Of a stretch of 64,000 nt of DNA, positions 17,281 through 25,872 are shown one piece after another. Both the position numbers and the translations under genes were made by a program. The stretch comes from Palsa-506 sp963786975. Its GTDB lineage: Bacteria; Actinomycetota; Actinomycetes; Streptosporangiales; Streptosporangiaceae. The notes under the pieces were generated by a model. That model did not search any database. It was not told the origin of the DNA and saw nothing but the letters and a program-made list of their open reading frames with translations. Within the stretch, counting starts at the first letter, position 1. Every line of letters starts with the position of its first letter. The stretch covers positions 124,001 through 188,000 of the forward strand of contig CAWBBE010000011.1 of NCBI GenBank assembly GCA_963786975.1. Direction: 5' to 3'.

Positions 17281-17682
17281 CCGAGGCGGCATGTGGTGAG
17301 ACCCTGATGATGTCAGCGCCCGGGAACCCGTCCCGATGCGAGCCCGGCGGGCCATGCGAACCCCAGGGGGAGGGGCGCTAGCGGAAGGCCCGAGGTGCCG
17401 CCCGGGTCAGTGCTTGCGCTGCAAGGTGTAGCGGACGGTCCGCACCCGGATGAGACCGTCGCGGAACACGAAAGAGCCGAAGTTGCCGTCCCGTCGGCGC
17501 TTCCGCGCGTCTCAGTTATGATGCGCAGGTCGCGCGCTTGAGGAATGGCAAGGCCCGGTAAGTTGGCTCACCGCCGCCCACGGTGCGAGGGAGTTGCGGA
17601 TGCCGCGAATACGGATCGAGGACCACGGCCCGCTCGTGGCCTGCCGCTGGCGCGCGTCCGGGGACCTGCTCAGAGCAGCCCG
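17281..17682. other. Gap with an SnoaL-like gene relic
   Basis: 402 bp before the GH65 start. On the minus strand at ~17407-17500 a frame reads RDGNFGSFVFRDGLIRVRTVRYTLQRKH and then a stop. This resembles the C-terminal strand pair of SnoaL/NTF2-like proteins, but no body of such a gene remains upstream of it. The right part may contain the GH65 promoter. Confidence 0.35.
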
Positions 17683-20118
17683 GTGAACGGCTTCTCGCTC
17701 ATTTACGAGGGGTTCGATCCCGCTGAGGAAGGGCTTCGCGAGGCGCTGACCTCGACGGGCAACGGCTACCTGTGCACGCGCGGCACGGCGGAGTGGGAGG
17801 ACGCTGACGGCGTGCACTATCCGGGCACGTACGGGCACGCGGTTTACAACCGCGAGACGACGATCCTGGGCGGCGTGCCGGTGCTCAACGAGGATCTGGT
17901 CAACCTTCCCAACTGGCTGGTGCTCAAGCTGCGCATCGAGGGCGAGGATCCGATCCGGCTGGCCGACGTCGAGCTGCTCCGCTACCGGCATGAGCTCGAT
18001 ATCCGCACCGCGACAGTGATCCGCGAGCTGCGCTTCCGTGACCCGGCCGGCCGTGAGACGACGTTGCGCAGCCGGCGGTTCGTGAGCATGGCTGATCTCC
18101 ATCATGCGGGGATCGAGTGGACGATCACGCCCGAGAACTGGTCAGGCCGGGTGGAGGTGGTATCCGGCCTCGACGGGCGCGTGACCAACGGCGGCGTCGC
18201 GCGCTACCAGCAGCTCGAGAGCCGTCACCTCGACCCGGTGTCACCCAGGACGTTCGGGCCCGAGGTGATCGCGCTGAAGGTGCAGACGCGCCAGTCGAAC
18301 CTGTACATCAGCCAGGCGGCGCGCACCCGCGTCCTCGATGACCGCGGCGAGCCGGTCGCCGTCGACCGCGACCTTTACCAGATGGAGGATTACATCCAGC
18401 AGGTGCTCGCGTTCGATGTCCGGCAGGGCGCCGCGGTGCGGGTCGAGAAGATGGTGGCCTTCTTCACCTCGCGTGACCCCGCGATCAGCGACACGCTGGC
18501 GAAGGCCGGGACATCGGCGCTGCGTTACGTTGGATTCGGGGAGGCGCTCGCGCGGCATGCGTCGGCCTGGGATGAGCTGTGGCGGGTGTGCGACGTCCGG
18601 GTGCCGCGCGATGATCGCGTGCAGCTCCTGCTGCGGCTGCACATCTGCCAGATCGTCCAGGTCTGCTCGCATCACACGGCCGACCTGGACGCCGGGGTGC
18701 CGGCCCGCGGCCTCAACGGCGAGGCCTACCGGGGTCACGTGTTCTGGGACGAGCTCTACGTGTACCTGTTCCTGAACTTCCGCATGCCGGAGGTCACCCG
18801 AGGCCTGCTGATGTACCGCTACCGGCGCCTGGGCGAGGCGTGCGCGGCCGCCCGCGAGGTAGGGCTGCGCGGCGCGATGTTCCCGTGGCAGAGCGGCAGC
18901 GAGGGCAAGGAAGAGACCCAGCGGGTGCACCTCAACCCGCTCTCGGGCCGCTGGGAGCCCGATCTGAGCCATAACCAGCGGCACGTCAGCGCGGCGATCT
19001 TCTACAACGTCTGGCACTACTTCCAGACCACCGAGGACCTGGCCTTCCTGCGTGACTACGGCGCGGAGATGATGCTGGAGATCGCGCGCTTCTGGGCCTC
19101 GATCGCCCACTTCAATCCCGAGCGCGAGCGCTACGAGATCCACGGCGTGATGGGGCCGGACGAGTTCCACGAGAAGTACCCGGACGCGGCTGAGGGCGGC
19201 CTGCGCAACAACGCCTACACCAACGTCATGGTGGCGTGGCTGTGCGACGTCGCGCAGGAGATCCTCTCGCTGCTGCCCGCGACGCGGGCCGACGCGCTGC
19301 GCGGGAAGCTGGGTCTCGGCGACGAGGAGCTGCGCACCTGGGCGGACATGAGCCGCCGCATGTTCGTCCCGTTTCACGGCGACGGCATCATCAGCCAGTT
19401 CGAGGGATACGAGGATCTCCAGGAGCTCGACTGGGACGCCTACCGCGCCAAGTACGGGAACATCCAGCGGCTCGACCGGATCCTCCGCGCCGAGGGCGAC
19501 GACCCCAACCGCTACAAGCTCGCCAAGCAGGCCGACACGGTGATGCTGTTCCTGCTGTTCCCGCACGGCGAGCTGCGGCGGCTGTTCGAGCGGCTGGGCT
19601 ACGAATACGGCCCGGACACCGCGCGCAAGAACATCGCCTACTACGACGAGCGCACCTCGCACGGCTCCACGCTGAGCTTCGTCGCGCACGGCGCCGTGCT
19701 CGCACCGCTGAACATCGAGAGCTCATGGCAGCGGTTCCTCGCCGCGCTGGAAAGCGACGTCGGCGACGTCCAGGGCGGCACCACGAAAGAGGGCATCCAC
19801 ATCGGCGTGATGTCCGGGACGCTCGATCTCGTCCAGCGCAGCTACGCCGGCACCCAGATCCGCGACGGCGTCCTGTACTTCGACCCCCGGCTACCCGCGC
19901 GGCTCGAAGAACTGTCGTTCACGATGCAGTTCCGGGGAACCCCGATCCTCGTGACGCTCGCCGACGGGCGACTGACGCTGGCCGCCCACCGGGAGGGCGT
20001 GCGGCGGCCGATCAGCGTCGGGGTCGGCGACGAGGTCCGCGAGCTGCGCGCGGGGGAGCGGTGCACGTTCGAGTTGCGGCCGGGCGCACCTGCCGGGCGC
20101 CAGCAGGCCCACGGCTGA
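17683..20118 (+). CDS. Glycoside hydrolase family 65 phosphorylase (trehalose/maltose/kojibiose type)
   Basis: About 811 residues, the usual GH65 length. Members phosphorolyse alpha-glucosides (trehalose, maltose, kojibiose, nigerose) with inversion, giving beta-glucose 1-phosphate and glucose; specificity cannot be read here. The catalytic acid is the Glu in the conserved GVMGPDEFHEKYPDA (~residue 490). FPWQSGSEGKEETQ and KQADTVMLFLLFP, which line the active site, are also present. The N-terminal beta-sandwich begins ENGFSLIYEGFDP-like (VNGFSLIYEGFDP). A GTG at 17683 fits the family start; a frame open to 17545 has an unnatural leader. A beta-phosphoglucomutase-like gene follows after 11 bp, as expected for this pathway. 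Confidence 0.9.
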   Translation: MNGFSLIYEGFDPAEEGLREALTSTGNGYLCTRGTAEWEDADGVHYPGTYGHAVYNRETTILGGVPVLNEDLVNLPNWLVLKLRIEGEDPIRLADVELLRYRHELDIRTATVIRELRFRDPAGRETTLRSRRFVSMADLHHAGIEWTITPENWSGRVEVVSGLDGRVTNGGVARYQQLESRHLDPVSPRTFGPEVIALKVQTRQSNLYISQAARTRVLDDRGEPVAVDRDLYQMEDYIQQVLAFDVRQGAAVRVEKMVAFFTSRDPAISDTLAKAGTSALRYVGFGEALARHASAWDELWRVCDVRVPRDDRVQLLLRLHICQIVQVCSHHTADLDAGVPARGLNGEAYRGHVFWDELYVYLFLNFRMPEVTRGLLMYRYRRLGEACAAAREVGLRGAMFPWQSGSEGKEETQRVHLNPLSGRWEPDLSHNQRHVSAAIFYNVWHYFQTTEDLAFLRDYGAEMMLEIARFWASIAHFNPERERYEIHGVMGPDEFHEKYPDAAEGGLRNNAYTNVMVAWLCDVAQEILSLLPATRADALRGKLGLGDEELRTWADMSRRMFVPFHGDGIISQFEGYEDLQELDWDAYRAKYGNIQRLDRILRAEGDDPNRYKLAKQADTVMLFLLFPHGELRRLFERLGYEYGPDTARKNIAYYDERTSHGSTLSFVAHGAVLAPLNIESSWQRFLAALESDVGDVQGGTTKEGIHIGVMSGTLDLVQRSYAGTQIRDGVLYFDPRLPARLEELSFTMQFRGTPILVTLADGRLTLAAHREGVRRPISVGVGDEVRELRAGERCTFELRPGAPAGRQQAHG

Positions 20119-20129
20119 CAGGAGGACGC

Positions 20130-20918
20130 GTGCCGGCGTTCCAGGGAGCGATTTTCGATGTCGATGGCGTGCTTGTCGACTCGCCGCACCAGAAGGCGTG
20201 GCGCGAGTCGCTGCGCGAGCTGATGGAGGGGGAGTGGAGCGACATCCGCGACCGGGCGACCTGGTCGCCGGGAGCGTTCACGCCCCAGGTCTACCAGGAG
20301 CAGATGTCGGGCAAGCCACGGCTGAGCGGCGCCCGCGCGGCGCTGGAGTACTTCCACGTCCCGGACGACGATGGCCTGCGCCTCGCGCAGTACGCCCAGC
20401 GTAAGCAGGAGATGGTGGTACGGCTCATCGAGGCCGGCGACTTCACCGCGTACCCCGACGCGCTGCGGTTCATCATCGCTGTCAAGGACGCCGGCATCCG
20501 GGTCGCGGCGGCGTCATCGTCGAGGAACGCGAACCTGTTCCTGCGCAAGATCCGGCTCGACACGTTCGCCCGGGAGCAACGGATCACGTCGGCGTCGCTG
20601 CGGCCAGGCCTGGCGCTGCTGGACTTCTTCGACGCCGACGTCTCGGGCCGGGACTTCGCCCACGGAAAACCCCACCCCGAGATGTTCCTGACCGCGGCCC
20701 GGGAACTCGGCGTCACGCCGCACGCCGCCATAGTCATCGAGGACGCCGCCGCGGGCGTCGAGGCCGCCAAGGCCGGCCACATGGCCGCGATCGGGGTGGC
20801 ACGAGCCGACGATGCCGACCTGCTGGCCGAGGCAGGGGCCGACATCGTCGTCACGACACTCGACCAGGTGGACTACTCCGCGCTGGCCGACGGCTGCCTG
20901 GCCACCAGGAGTGCCTAG
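20130..20918 (+). CDS. HAD-family beta-phosphoglucomutase-like hydrolase
   Basis: 262 residues from a GTG with AGGAGG four bases upstream. HAD motif I is FDVDGVLVDS (nucleophile Asp plus acid/base Asp), motif II is AAASSSRNA, motif III lies at HGKPHPEMF, and motif IV is VIEDAAAGVEAAKAG. Beta-phosphoglucomutase converts the beta-glucose 1-phosphate released by the GH65 enzyme to glucose 6-phosphate, and such pairs are a known arrangement. It is longer than the usual ~220 residues because of a larger cap domain (residues ~15-110). Confidence 0.85.
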   Translation: MPAFQGAIFDVDGVLVDSPHQKAWRESLRELMEGEWSDIRDRATWSPGAFTPQVYQEQMSGKPRLSGARAALEYFHVPDDDGLRLAQYAQRKQEMVVRLIEAGDFTAYPDALRFIIAVKDAGIRVAAASSSRNANLFLRKIRLDTFAREQRITSASLRPGLALLDFFDADVSGRDFAHGKPHPEMFLTAARELGVTPHAAIVIEDAAAGVEAAKAGHMAAIGVARADDADLLAEAGADIVVTTLDQVDYSALADGCLATRSA

Positions 20919-21304
20919 GACCGCGCCGTTGGCATCCATTACCAAAATTCAGCGTGCTGGCTGTGCAGCAGCCGATCCTTAATGCCGGGCAAATACGTCT
21001 CTTTGCAACGCGGTCACCTGGCCCGCCGACGTTGCGGCCAACGATGACGCACCAGCCCCAGCCGGGACGAAAGGTGCAGAGCTGCTGCGCCGCTAGGCGT
21101 TACCGAGGATCAGTAGCCCGGATCTGTGACTCGCATTGGCGTTGGCGCCCGTCACGAAAGGCCTGGACGCTCGGTCATCATCAGTCGCCAGAACGCACGC
21201 TTCCATTAGACCGGATGGACAGGGCAGCGGCATGGAGTAGTATCAGGCAGAGCGATTCAGTAGCTTAAACTGAATCCTTCGGACCGCATATTATCGGATA
21301 GGAC
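20919..21304. other. Intergenic region, promoter side of the TIR operon
   Basis: 386 bp with falling GC toward the right. A weak open frame at 20954-21268 has no ribosome site or recognisable content. An inverted repeat (GATTCAGT/ACTGAATC) lies at 21254-21276, and a TATTAT sequence near 21290 could be a -10 element for the next gene. Confidence 0.5.
21254..21276. promoter_or_regulatory. Inverted repeat before the TIR-like operon
   Basis: Perfect 8-base arms GATTCAGT and ACTGAATC with a 7-base AT-rich spacer, 28 bp before the start at 21305. It could be an operator or an attenuating hairpin. Confidence 0.4.
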
Positions 21305-21562
21305 ATGAATCATCATGTCAGCTATTTTAAAAATGACATTTCAGGCAGGCTGAAGCTCATGAAAGGCACCGATGGCAAACGGCCGGGGCGGCCTGCTGAG
21401 CTAACGGAACTACGTCAGGGTCCGCTCGCGGATATGCCTGCGCTGAGTGACGGTGCACGGAGCGACTTACTGCCGCTACCCGTTCATGAGTCGCCGGCCG
21501 GGCAGATGTTCGCAGTCACACTCAGCCCCGGCCAGCGCTGCGCGGCCGGCCGGTTGCTATGA
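21305..21562 (+). CDS. Small protein preceding TIR-like gene (85 residues)
   Basis: 85 residues, no family recognised. The N-terminal third (MNHHVSYFKNDISGRLKLMKG) is polar and rich in residues encoded by AT-richer codons, unlike the Pro/Ala/Gly-rich remainder. The main support for it being real is the ATGA overlap with the TIR-like gene and its placement behind a promoter-like region. It could be a regulatory or immunity partner, or a leader peptide. Confidence 0.4.
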   Translation: MNHHVSYFKNDISGRLKLMKGTDGKRPGRPAELTELRQGPLADMPALSDGARSDLLPLPVHESPAGQMFAVTLSPGQRCAAGRLL

Positions 21563-22266
21563 CCGATGAGACGATTCAGCGGATCGTATGGCGAATCACC
21601 GGGCATGCAAGAGTGCATCAGATGTCCGGCGTAAATTATTTCCTGCACCGCGCGGAACAGCAGCTCATCAGCGCGGCGCGGCGGCACGTGCCGCGTTTGG
21701 CGCGACCTGATATTGCCGGCATTCGATCTAGAATCATCAGCAATTCTTTACACAAAGGAGTGGTCGAGATGCGCAGCCATCCTATTGATCGTCAGCAGCA
21801 GAAAGGCCCACCTATAAGTGCTATCTTCGTCGTACATGGGCGGAGTGAAGCAACGCAATTCGAGCTCCTGCATCTGCTGGACCGGACGGTGAAATGTGAG
21901 ATAATTGTGCTGCATGAACAAGCCAACCGCGGTGCGACGCTCTTGGAAAAATTCGAACGGCACGCACGGGAAGCGAGCTTCTCAATCGTACTAATTACAG
22001 GCGATGACGAAGGGCACCTCCGCGGCGACCTCCGTCAGGCACTGAGCCCTAGGGGGCGGCAGAACGTCATCTTCGAGCTGGGCGTATTTATTGGCCGGCT
22101 TGGACGACTGCGGGTCATCGTTCTTATGGAGCCCGACGTTGAAGCACCTTCCGATCTTACCGGGCTCATGCATATCACACTTGACCGTGCGGGCATGTGG
22201 CGGCATGCCCTCCTGCGGGAACTGGACGCGGCCGGCATCGAGGTCGACTTCAAGCGCAGCGCCTAA
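21559..22266 (+). CDS. TIR-like domain protein (PF10137/CAP12-Pycsar effector type)
   Basis: 235 residues. From residue ~88 it follows the TIR-like nucleotide-binding family closely: AIFVVHGRSEATQFELL, VLHEQANRGATLLEKFERHA, FSIVLITGDDEG, RQNVIFELGVFIGRLGRLRVIVL, and APSDLTGLMHITLD. The Glu of LLEKFE corresponds to the presumed NAD-hydrolysing residue in this group. Related domains are effectors of Pycsar and CBASS anti-phage systems, cutting NAD on sensing a cyclic nucleotide. Here the first ~85 residues are a different, unassigned region and no cyclase gene is seen nearby. Codon use is less GC-rich than the neighbours, consistent with transfer. Confidence 0.75.
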   Translation: MTDETIQRIVWRITGHARVHQMSGVNYFLHRAEQQLISAARRHVPRLARPDIAGIRSRIISNSLHKGVVEMRSHPIDRQQQKGPPISAIFVVHGRSEATQFELLHLLDRTVKCEIIVLHEQANRGATLLEKFERHAREASFSIVLITGDDEGHLRGDLRQALSPRGRQNVIFELGVFIGRLGRLRVIVLMEPDVEAPSDLTGLMHITLDRAGMWRHALLRELDAAGIEVDFKRSA

Positions 22267-22351
22267 CTTATACGGACGCCGTCCTTCCCGCAGGCACATC
22301 CATATGCGATGGTCCTGCCCGGGGCGGCCCAGTGATTCCAGGTACGTTACG

Positions 22352-22873
22352 TCACGATCTGCCGGTCGCCGGGATGCCGGGTGTCCATGGATGCAGCCGG
22401 GGAATCCAGGCACGCACGGCGTGCCGGTAGTCCTGGTACTCGGCCCCGAACTTGCGAGCCAGGACGGGTTCTTCGTAGCAGCGGGCGGCGGCTGCGCCGA
22501 TACACCAGGCCACGGCGGTGTACTCGAGCAGGCCTGGCGAGCCGAACGCAAGCGCCTCGCCTGCCAGGACGGCCAGGAAGCCGACGTAGATGGGATTGCG
22601 CACGTAGCGGTAGCAGCCGCTCACCACGAGATGCGGCGGCGACGCCACCGGCACCGGAGTTCCCGCTGCCCTGATGAACTCGGCAAACGACTGGACGATC
22701 GGTACCAGGCCCGCGCAGATGAGCAACCCTGCCGCCGCCTGCGCGGCCGTCCAGTAAGGCAGCGGCCGGTGAAAGTGCCAGTAGCCCAGCAGGTAGGGAA
22801 GCAGGCAGCCGAAGATCCCCCCGAGCGTCACGCCCCACGCAACGCTTACGGCCGTTGCTGCTGGCTTGCGCAT
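22352..22873 (-). CDS. Isoprenylcysteine methyltransferase-like membrane protein
   Basis: 173 residues with four hydrophobic segments. The C-terminal pattern LVVSGCYRYVRNPIYVGFLAVLAGEALAFG followed by EEPVLARKFGAEYQDYRHAVRAWIP is that of the ICMT/PEMT (NnrU-like) family, which binds S-adenosylmethionine at the membrane; the substrate is unknown. It is transcribed divergently from a TetR regulator across a ~100 bp gap holding two matching palindromes, so it is the likely regulated gene. Confidence 0.8.
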   Translation of the reverse strand: MRKPAATAVSVAWGVTLGGIFGCLLPYLLGYWHFHRPLPYWTAAQAAAGLLICAGLVPIVQSFAEFIRAAGTPVPVASPPHLVVSGCYRYVRNPIYVGFLAVLAGEALAFGSPGLLEYTAVAWCIGAAAARCYEEPVLARKFGAEYQDYRHAVRAWIPRLHPWTPGIPATGRS

Positions 22874-22931
22874 CAGTGCCTCCGGGAGAGCCGGGCCCGG
22901 GCGGTCTCGCCCGGGCTATCGGGCTCTAATC

Positions 22932-22946
22932 GAGAGTAGCACTCTC
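22932..22946. promoter_or_regulatory. TetR operator-like palindrome 1
   Basis: GAGAGTAGCACTCTC, inverted repeat GAGAGT-N3-ACTCTC, in the gap between the methyltransferase and TetR genes. A second copy starts exactly 20 bp (two helical turns) further on. Confidence 0.55.
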
Positions 22947-22951
22947 AGTTT

Positions 22952-22966
22952 GAGAGTAGTAGTCTC
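22952..22966. promoter_or_regulatory. TetR operator-like palindrome 2
   Basis: GAGAGTAGTAGTCTC, a slightly degenerate copy of the site at 22932-22946, ending six bases before the TetR start codon. Binding here would block the regulator's own, possibly leaderless, transcript. Confidence 0.5.
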
Positions 22967-22972
22967 GCAACT

Positions 22973-23626
22973 ATGGCTACTGCTGTCAACCGCAGCCCCC
23001 GCGACGGCCACGGCGGCCAGGCACGGACCCGCCTGGCCCGGGCCGCGGTCATCGAGGCGGCCAGGACCCTCTTCCTCGAACGCGGCTACGCCGTAACCAC
23101 GATCGAGGCCATCAGCGACCTTTCGGATGTCCCGGCTGCGACGGTGTACCGGCTGTTCTCCTCGAAACCCGGTATCCTCAAGGCACTGCTCCAGGTCCTG
23201 ATAGGCGGTGACGACCAGGCCATCGCAATGCAGGACCGGCCTCATGTCCGTGCATTGCTTGCGAACCCAGACCCAGGGAACCAGCTGTCAGGCCTGGCCG
23301 GCCTCATCCGCGGCATCATGTCGCGGGCCGAGCCGCTGTACCGGATCCTGCTCAGCGCAGCGGGCTCCGATCCTGGCGCCGCCGCGCTGCTTGCCGAGCT
23401 GACCCGGCAAAGGCAACAGGGCCAAGGCCAGATCGCCCGTTCCCTGGCCCGCGCCGGTGCCCTGCGGCCGAAGCTGCGCGAGCGCGACGCTGCGGACATC
23501 ATCCACGCGCTCACGTTGCCCGAGGTATACCGGCTGCTCGTCTGCGACCGGGGCTGGTCCCCGCAGCGGTACGAAAAATGGCTGGCCGATCTCCTCGTCA
23601 GCCAGCTGCTGCTGCGATCTCGATGA
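22973..23626 (+). CDS. TetR-family regulator
   Basis: 217 residues. The N-terminal helix-turn-helix (RAAVIEAARTLFLERGYAVTTIEAISDLSDVPAATVYRLF, split here) is canonical. The C-terminal ligand domain is helical and not diagnostic. The ATG at 22973 has no clear Shine-Dalgarno sequence, so the mRNA may be leaderless. Two palindromes immediately upstream suggest autorepression and control of the divergent ICMT-like gene. Confidence 0.85.
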   Translation: MATAVNRSPRDGHGGQARTRLARAAVIEAARTLFLERGYAVTTIEAISDLSDVPAATVYRLFSSKPGILKALLQVLIGGDDQAIAMQDRPHVRALLANPDPGNQLSGLAGLIRGIMSRAEPLYRILLSAAGSDPGAAALLAELTRQRQQGQGQIARSLARAGALRPKLRERDAADIIHALTLPEVYRLLVCDRGWSPQRYEKWLADLLVSQLLLRSR

Positions 23627-24118
23627 CTAGCTGGTCACCTTGACCAGGAACAGCCAGGCGTTGACCACTCCGCCAAGAAGGCTCGCCATGGCGGCCGGGA
23701 TCAGCCAGTACAAGCCACCACCGGCCTTCAGCAGGAAGGTGAGCCCGGCCACGCCCACGAGCACCGCGGTGATCGTGTTGGGCGAGAACCTCTCGATGTA
23801 GCGAGCCACGCCCTGGCCGGTACTATGACCGGCCTGCCGGTCGAAGATGAGCATCGCGGTGCCCGAGACGACGGCCAGCGCCAGCAATTCCCAGCCCAGG
23901 GCGGCCGGTGGCTGCGGAGCCACCAGCAACACCGCGATGAGCACTGAGGTCATGAACAGCACCAGGGTCTGGGCGGCGCGAGAGCTGAGGCCGCGCGATG
24001 CGGCCAGCACGTCACTCTTGACCGAGACCGCAACGAACAGCAGGCCGGTCAGCGCACCGGCGACGGCGGCGAGGGCCTCGCCGAAGCTGAGCCACATTGC
24101 GGTCGCGTACCCCCACAA
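23627..24118 (-). CDS. Integral membrane protein of unknown function
   Basis: About 163 residues with four to five hydrophobic segments (EALAAVAGALTGLLFVAVSV, TLVLFMTSVLIAVLLVA, ELLALAVVSGTAMLIF, ITAVLVGVAGLTFLLKAGG, IPAAMASLLGGVVNAWLFLV). The pattern is common in actinobacterial proteins without assigned role. GGGAGG lies five bases before a TTG at 24118, which keeps the conserved VVLWGYATAMWLS start region; an ATG at 24097 is the alternative. It is convergent with the TetR gene and downstream of the CGNR gene (77 bp). Confidence 0.65.
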   Translation of the reverse strand: MWGYATAMWLSFGEALAAVAGALTGLLFVAVSVKSDVLAASRGLSSRAAQTLVLFMTSVLIAVLLVAPQPPAALGWELLALAVVSGTAMLIFDRQAGHSTGQGVARYIERFSPNTITAVLVGVAGLTFLLKAGGGLYWLIPAAMASLLGGVVNAWLFLVKVTS

Positions 24119-24194
24119 GACAACCTCCCAGGTCTTTGGTTCGGGCAGACGAGCCCGCGGCCTGCCGTGCGGCCAGCTCGGCGGCGAGCCCTGG

Positions 24195-24770
24195 TCATCG
24201 GTGCCGCTGCCTGAGCCTGCGGTTTTTGATCCGGTTGCCACAGGTGGCCATGTCGCACCAGGCACCTGCCTGGCTGTGCGAGCGGTCATAGAAGGCCCAC
24301 CGGCAGTCCGGGTTGCCGCAGGCCTTCAGCCGCTGCCAGGTGCCATCTCGCTGTGCGTCGCCAATCGCCAGCAGCAGGGCGAGCAGCCTGGCCTCGAGCC
24401 GGCCGCCGGGCTCGGCCCCGAGACTGACCTGGCCACCCGGCCCGACCTGCAGCATAGGCCGGGAGGCTCGGGCAACGGCCTGCATGGCCTGCAGATCACC
24501 GGGCGCGGGCTGGGCCCCGCCGCCGTTGGCCACCAGCATGGACCGGATTCCCTCGCGCACTCGGCGGGCGAGATCAAGCTCGGCCGGTTCCGGCGCCCGA
24601 TCGGCGCTCCACAGCCCGGCACCGGTGAGCCAGTCGCGGGCCGCGGCGGGATCCAGGAGCAGGTCGGAGCCGTGATCGCCATCCCAGGTGTTGACGAACG
24701 CCTGTACCAGCAGCAGTGGCATCGGGGCGGGCTTGGTCTCTTGGCCCGGCACCCAGGACGGCATGGTCAT
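24195..24770 (-). CDS. CGNR zinc-finger regulator (ABATE domain)
   Basis: 191 residues. The N-terminal ABATE-like region (LVQAFVNTWDGDHGSDLLLDPAAARDWL, split here) is followed by the C-terminal CGNR zinc finger: CGNPDCRWAFYDRSHSQAGAWCDMATCGNRIKNRR, with the four cysteines and the CGNR signature. These are stress-related transcription regulators. The gene is divergent from a DMT-type exporter (125 bp gap), which it may control. Confidence 0.85.
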   Translation of the reverse strand: MTMPSWVPGQETKPAPMPLLLVQAFVNTWDGDHGSDLLLDPAAARDWLTGAGLWSADRAPEPAELDLARRVREGIRSMLVANGGGAQPAPGDLQAMQAVARASRPMLQVGPGGQVSLGAEPGGRLEARLLALLLAIGDAQRDGTWQRLKACGNPDCRWAFYDRSHSQAGAWCDMATCGNRIKNRRLRQRHR

Positions 24771-24894
24771 GACCGGCAGCCTACCAAACCATGACTACAT
24801 AAACCATTTGACCGGTCTCGTCGTGACTCCTAAAGTAGTTTTACTAGTCACGTAAGGTGACTCGCAAACGGCCCCGTCAGGCGGGAGGTGCAAC

Positions 24895-25770
24895 GTGATG
24901 GTGGTTCTGCTCGGGCTTGCCGCCGCCGTGCTCTACGGCACCGGCGACTTCCTCGGCGGCCTGGCCGCACGCCGGGCGCAGGTGCTGGTCGTGCTGATGC
25001 TGGCCGAGACGGCCAGCGTGATCGTCGCGCTGCCCGCAGCGGCGATGTCGCCAGGCCCGGTCCGCCTAGCCGGCCTGGCCTGGGGGATCGGCGCCGGCCT
25101 GGTCGGCGGGCTCGGCCTGATCATCTTCTACATCGGCCTGGCGGCCGGGCCGATGAGCGTGGTCGCGCCAGTATCCGGCCTGGTATCCACGGTCCTGCCG
25201 GTCGCGGTCGCGGTGGCCGAGGGCGAGCGGCCCGGATCCGGCGTCTACGCGGGCGCGCTGCTCTGCCTGGTCGCGGTCGTGCTGGCCAGCTCGGCCACCG
25301 GCCGCAGCGCAGCCGACGGCACCCGCGCGGCGGCCACCGCTGGCCCGCCTGGGCCCAGCCGGGCCATTGGCTATGGCATTGCCTCGGGCACCTCGTTTGG
25401 CCTGTTCTTCCTTCTCATCCGTAACGCCGGGCAGTCCGGTGCGCTCTGGCCGGTGGCGGCCGGGCGGATCGGCGAGCTGGCGGTCGTCCTGATCGCCGCG
25501 GCCGTGCTGCGGCGTGGCCTGCTGCCACGCGGCGCTGGCGGCGGCCTCTGGCTGGCCGCAGCGGGCGCGGGCGCGATCGACGTCGTCGCGAACATCTGCT
25601 ACGTGGCGGCTACCAGGACCGGCATGTTCGGCCTGGCCGTCGTGCTGGCCTCGCTTTACCCCGGGATCACCGTGCTGCTAGCCAGAGTGGTGCTCGGTGA
25701 GCGGCTGCGCTGGCTGCAGCGGGCAGGCCTCGGGCTCGCCGCGATCGGCATCCTGCTGGTCGCAGCGTGA
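24895..25770 (+). CDS. EamA/DMT-superfamily transporter
   Basis: 291 residues with ten hydrophobic segments in two EamA repeats (residues ~1-140 and ~155-291); GLAAAVLYGTGDFLGGLAARR and GYGIASGTSFGLFFLLIRNAG open the halves. DMT-family members export metabolites or drugs. A GTG at 24895 lies six bases after GGGAGG; an ATG three bases later is also possible. The upstream gap contains the AT-rich stretch at 24795-24860 with likely divergent promoters shared with the CGNR gene. Confidence 0.85.
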   Translation: MMVVLLGLAAAVLYGTGDFLGGLAARRAQVLVVLMLAETASVIVALPAAAMSPGPVRLAGLAWGIGAGLVGGLGLIIFYIGLAAGPMSVVAPVSGLVSTVLPVAVAVAEGERPGSGVYAGALLCLVAVVLASSATGRSAADGTRAAATAGPPGPSRAIGYGIASGTSFGLFFLLIRNAGQSGALWPVAAGRIGELAVVLIAAAVLRRGLLPRGAGGGLWLAAAGAGAIDVVANICYVAATRTGMFGLAVVLASLYPGITVLLARVVLGERLRWLQRAGLGLAAIGILLVAA

Positions 25771-25855
25771 GCCCCGGCCAGCCGGTTCGACCTGGGATGA
25801 CCCGTGCGGGGCAGCCGCTGACGGCCCCCTGCTTGACGACCTCTTCCGTAAGCTG

Positions 25856-25872
25856 TAACTTACCGTAAGTTA
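25856..25872. promoter_or_regulatory. ArsR operator overlapping a leaderless start
   Basis: Perfect inverted repeat TAACTTAC-C-GTAAGTTA whose last base is the A of the ATG at 25872. A second half-site-like CCGTAAGCT precedes it. A dimeric ArsR protein bound here would cover the start of its own gene. Confidence 0.65.

Noticed and set aside
18241..19689. Minus-strand open frame opposite the GH65 gene
   Set aside because: Antisense to conserved GH65 motifs, without domain or start signal.
20954..21268. Possible 104-residue gene before the TIR operon
   Set aside because: No ribosome site, no family pattern, and it covers the likely promoter and inverted repeat.
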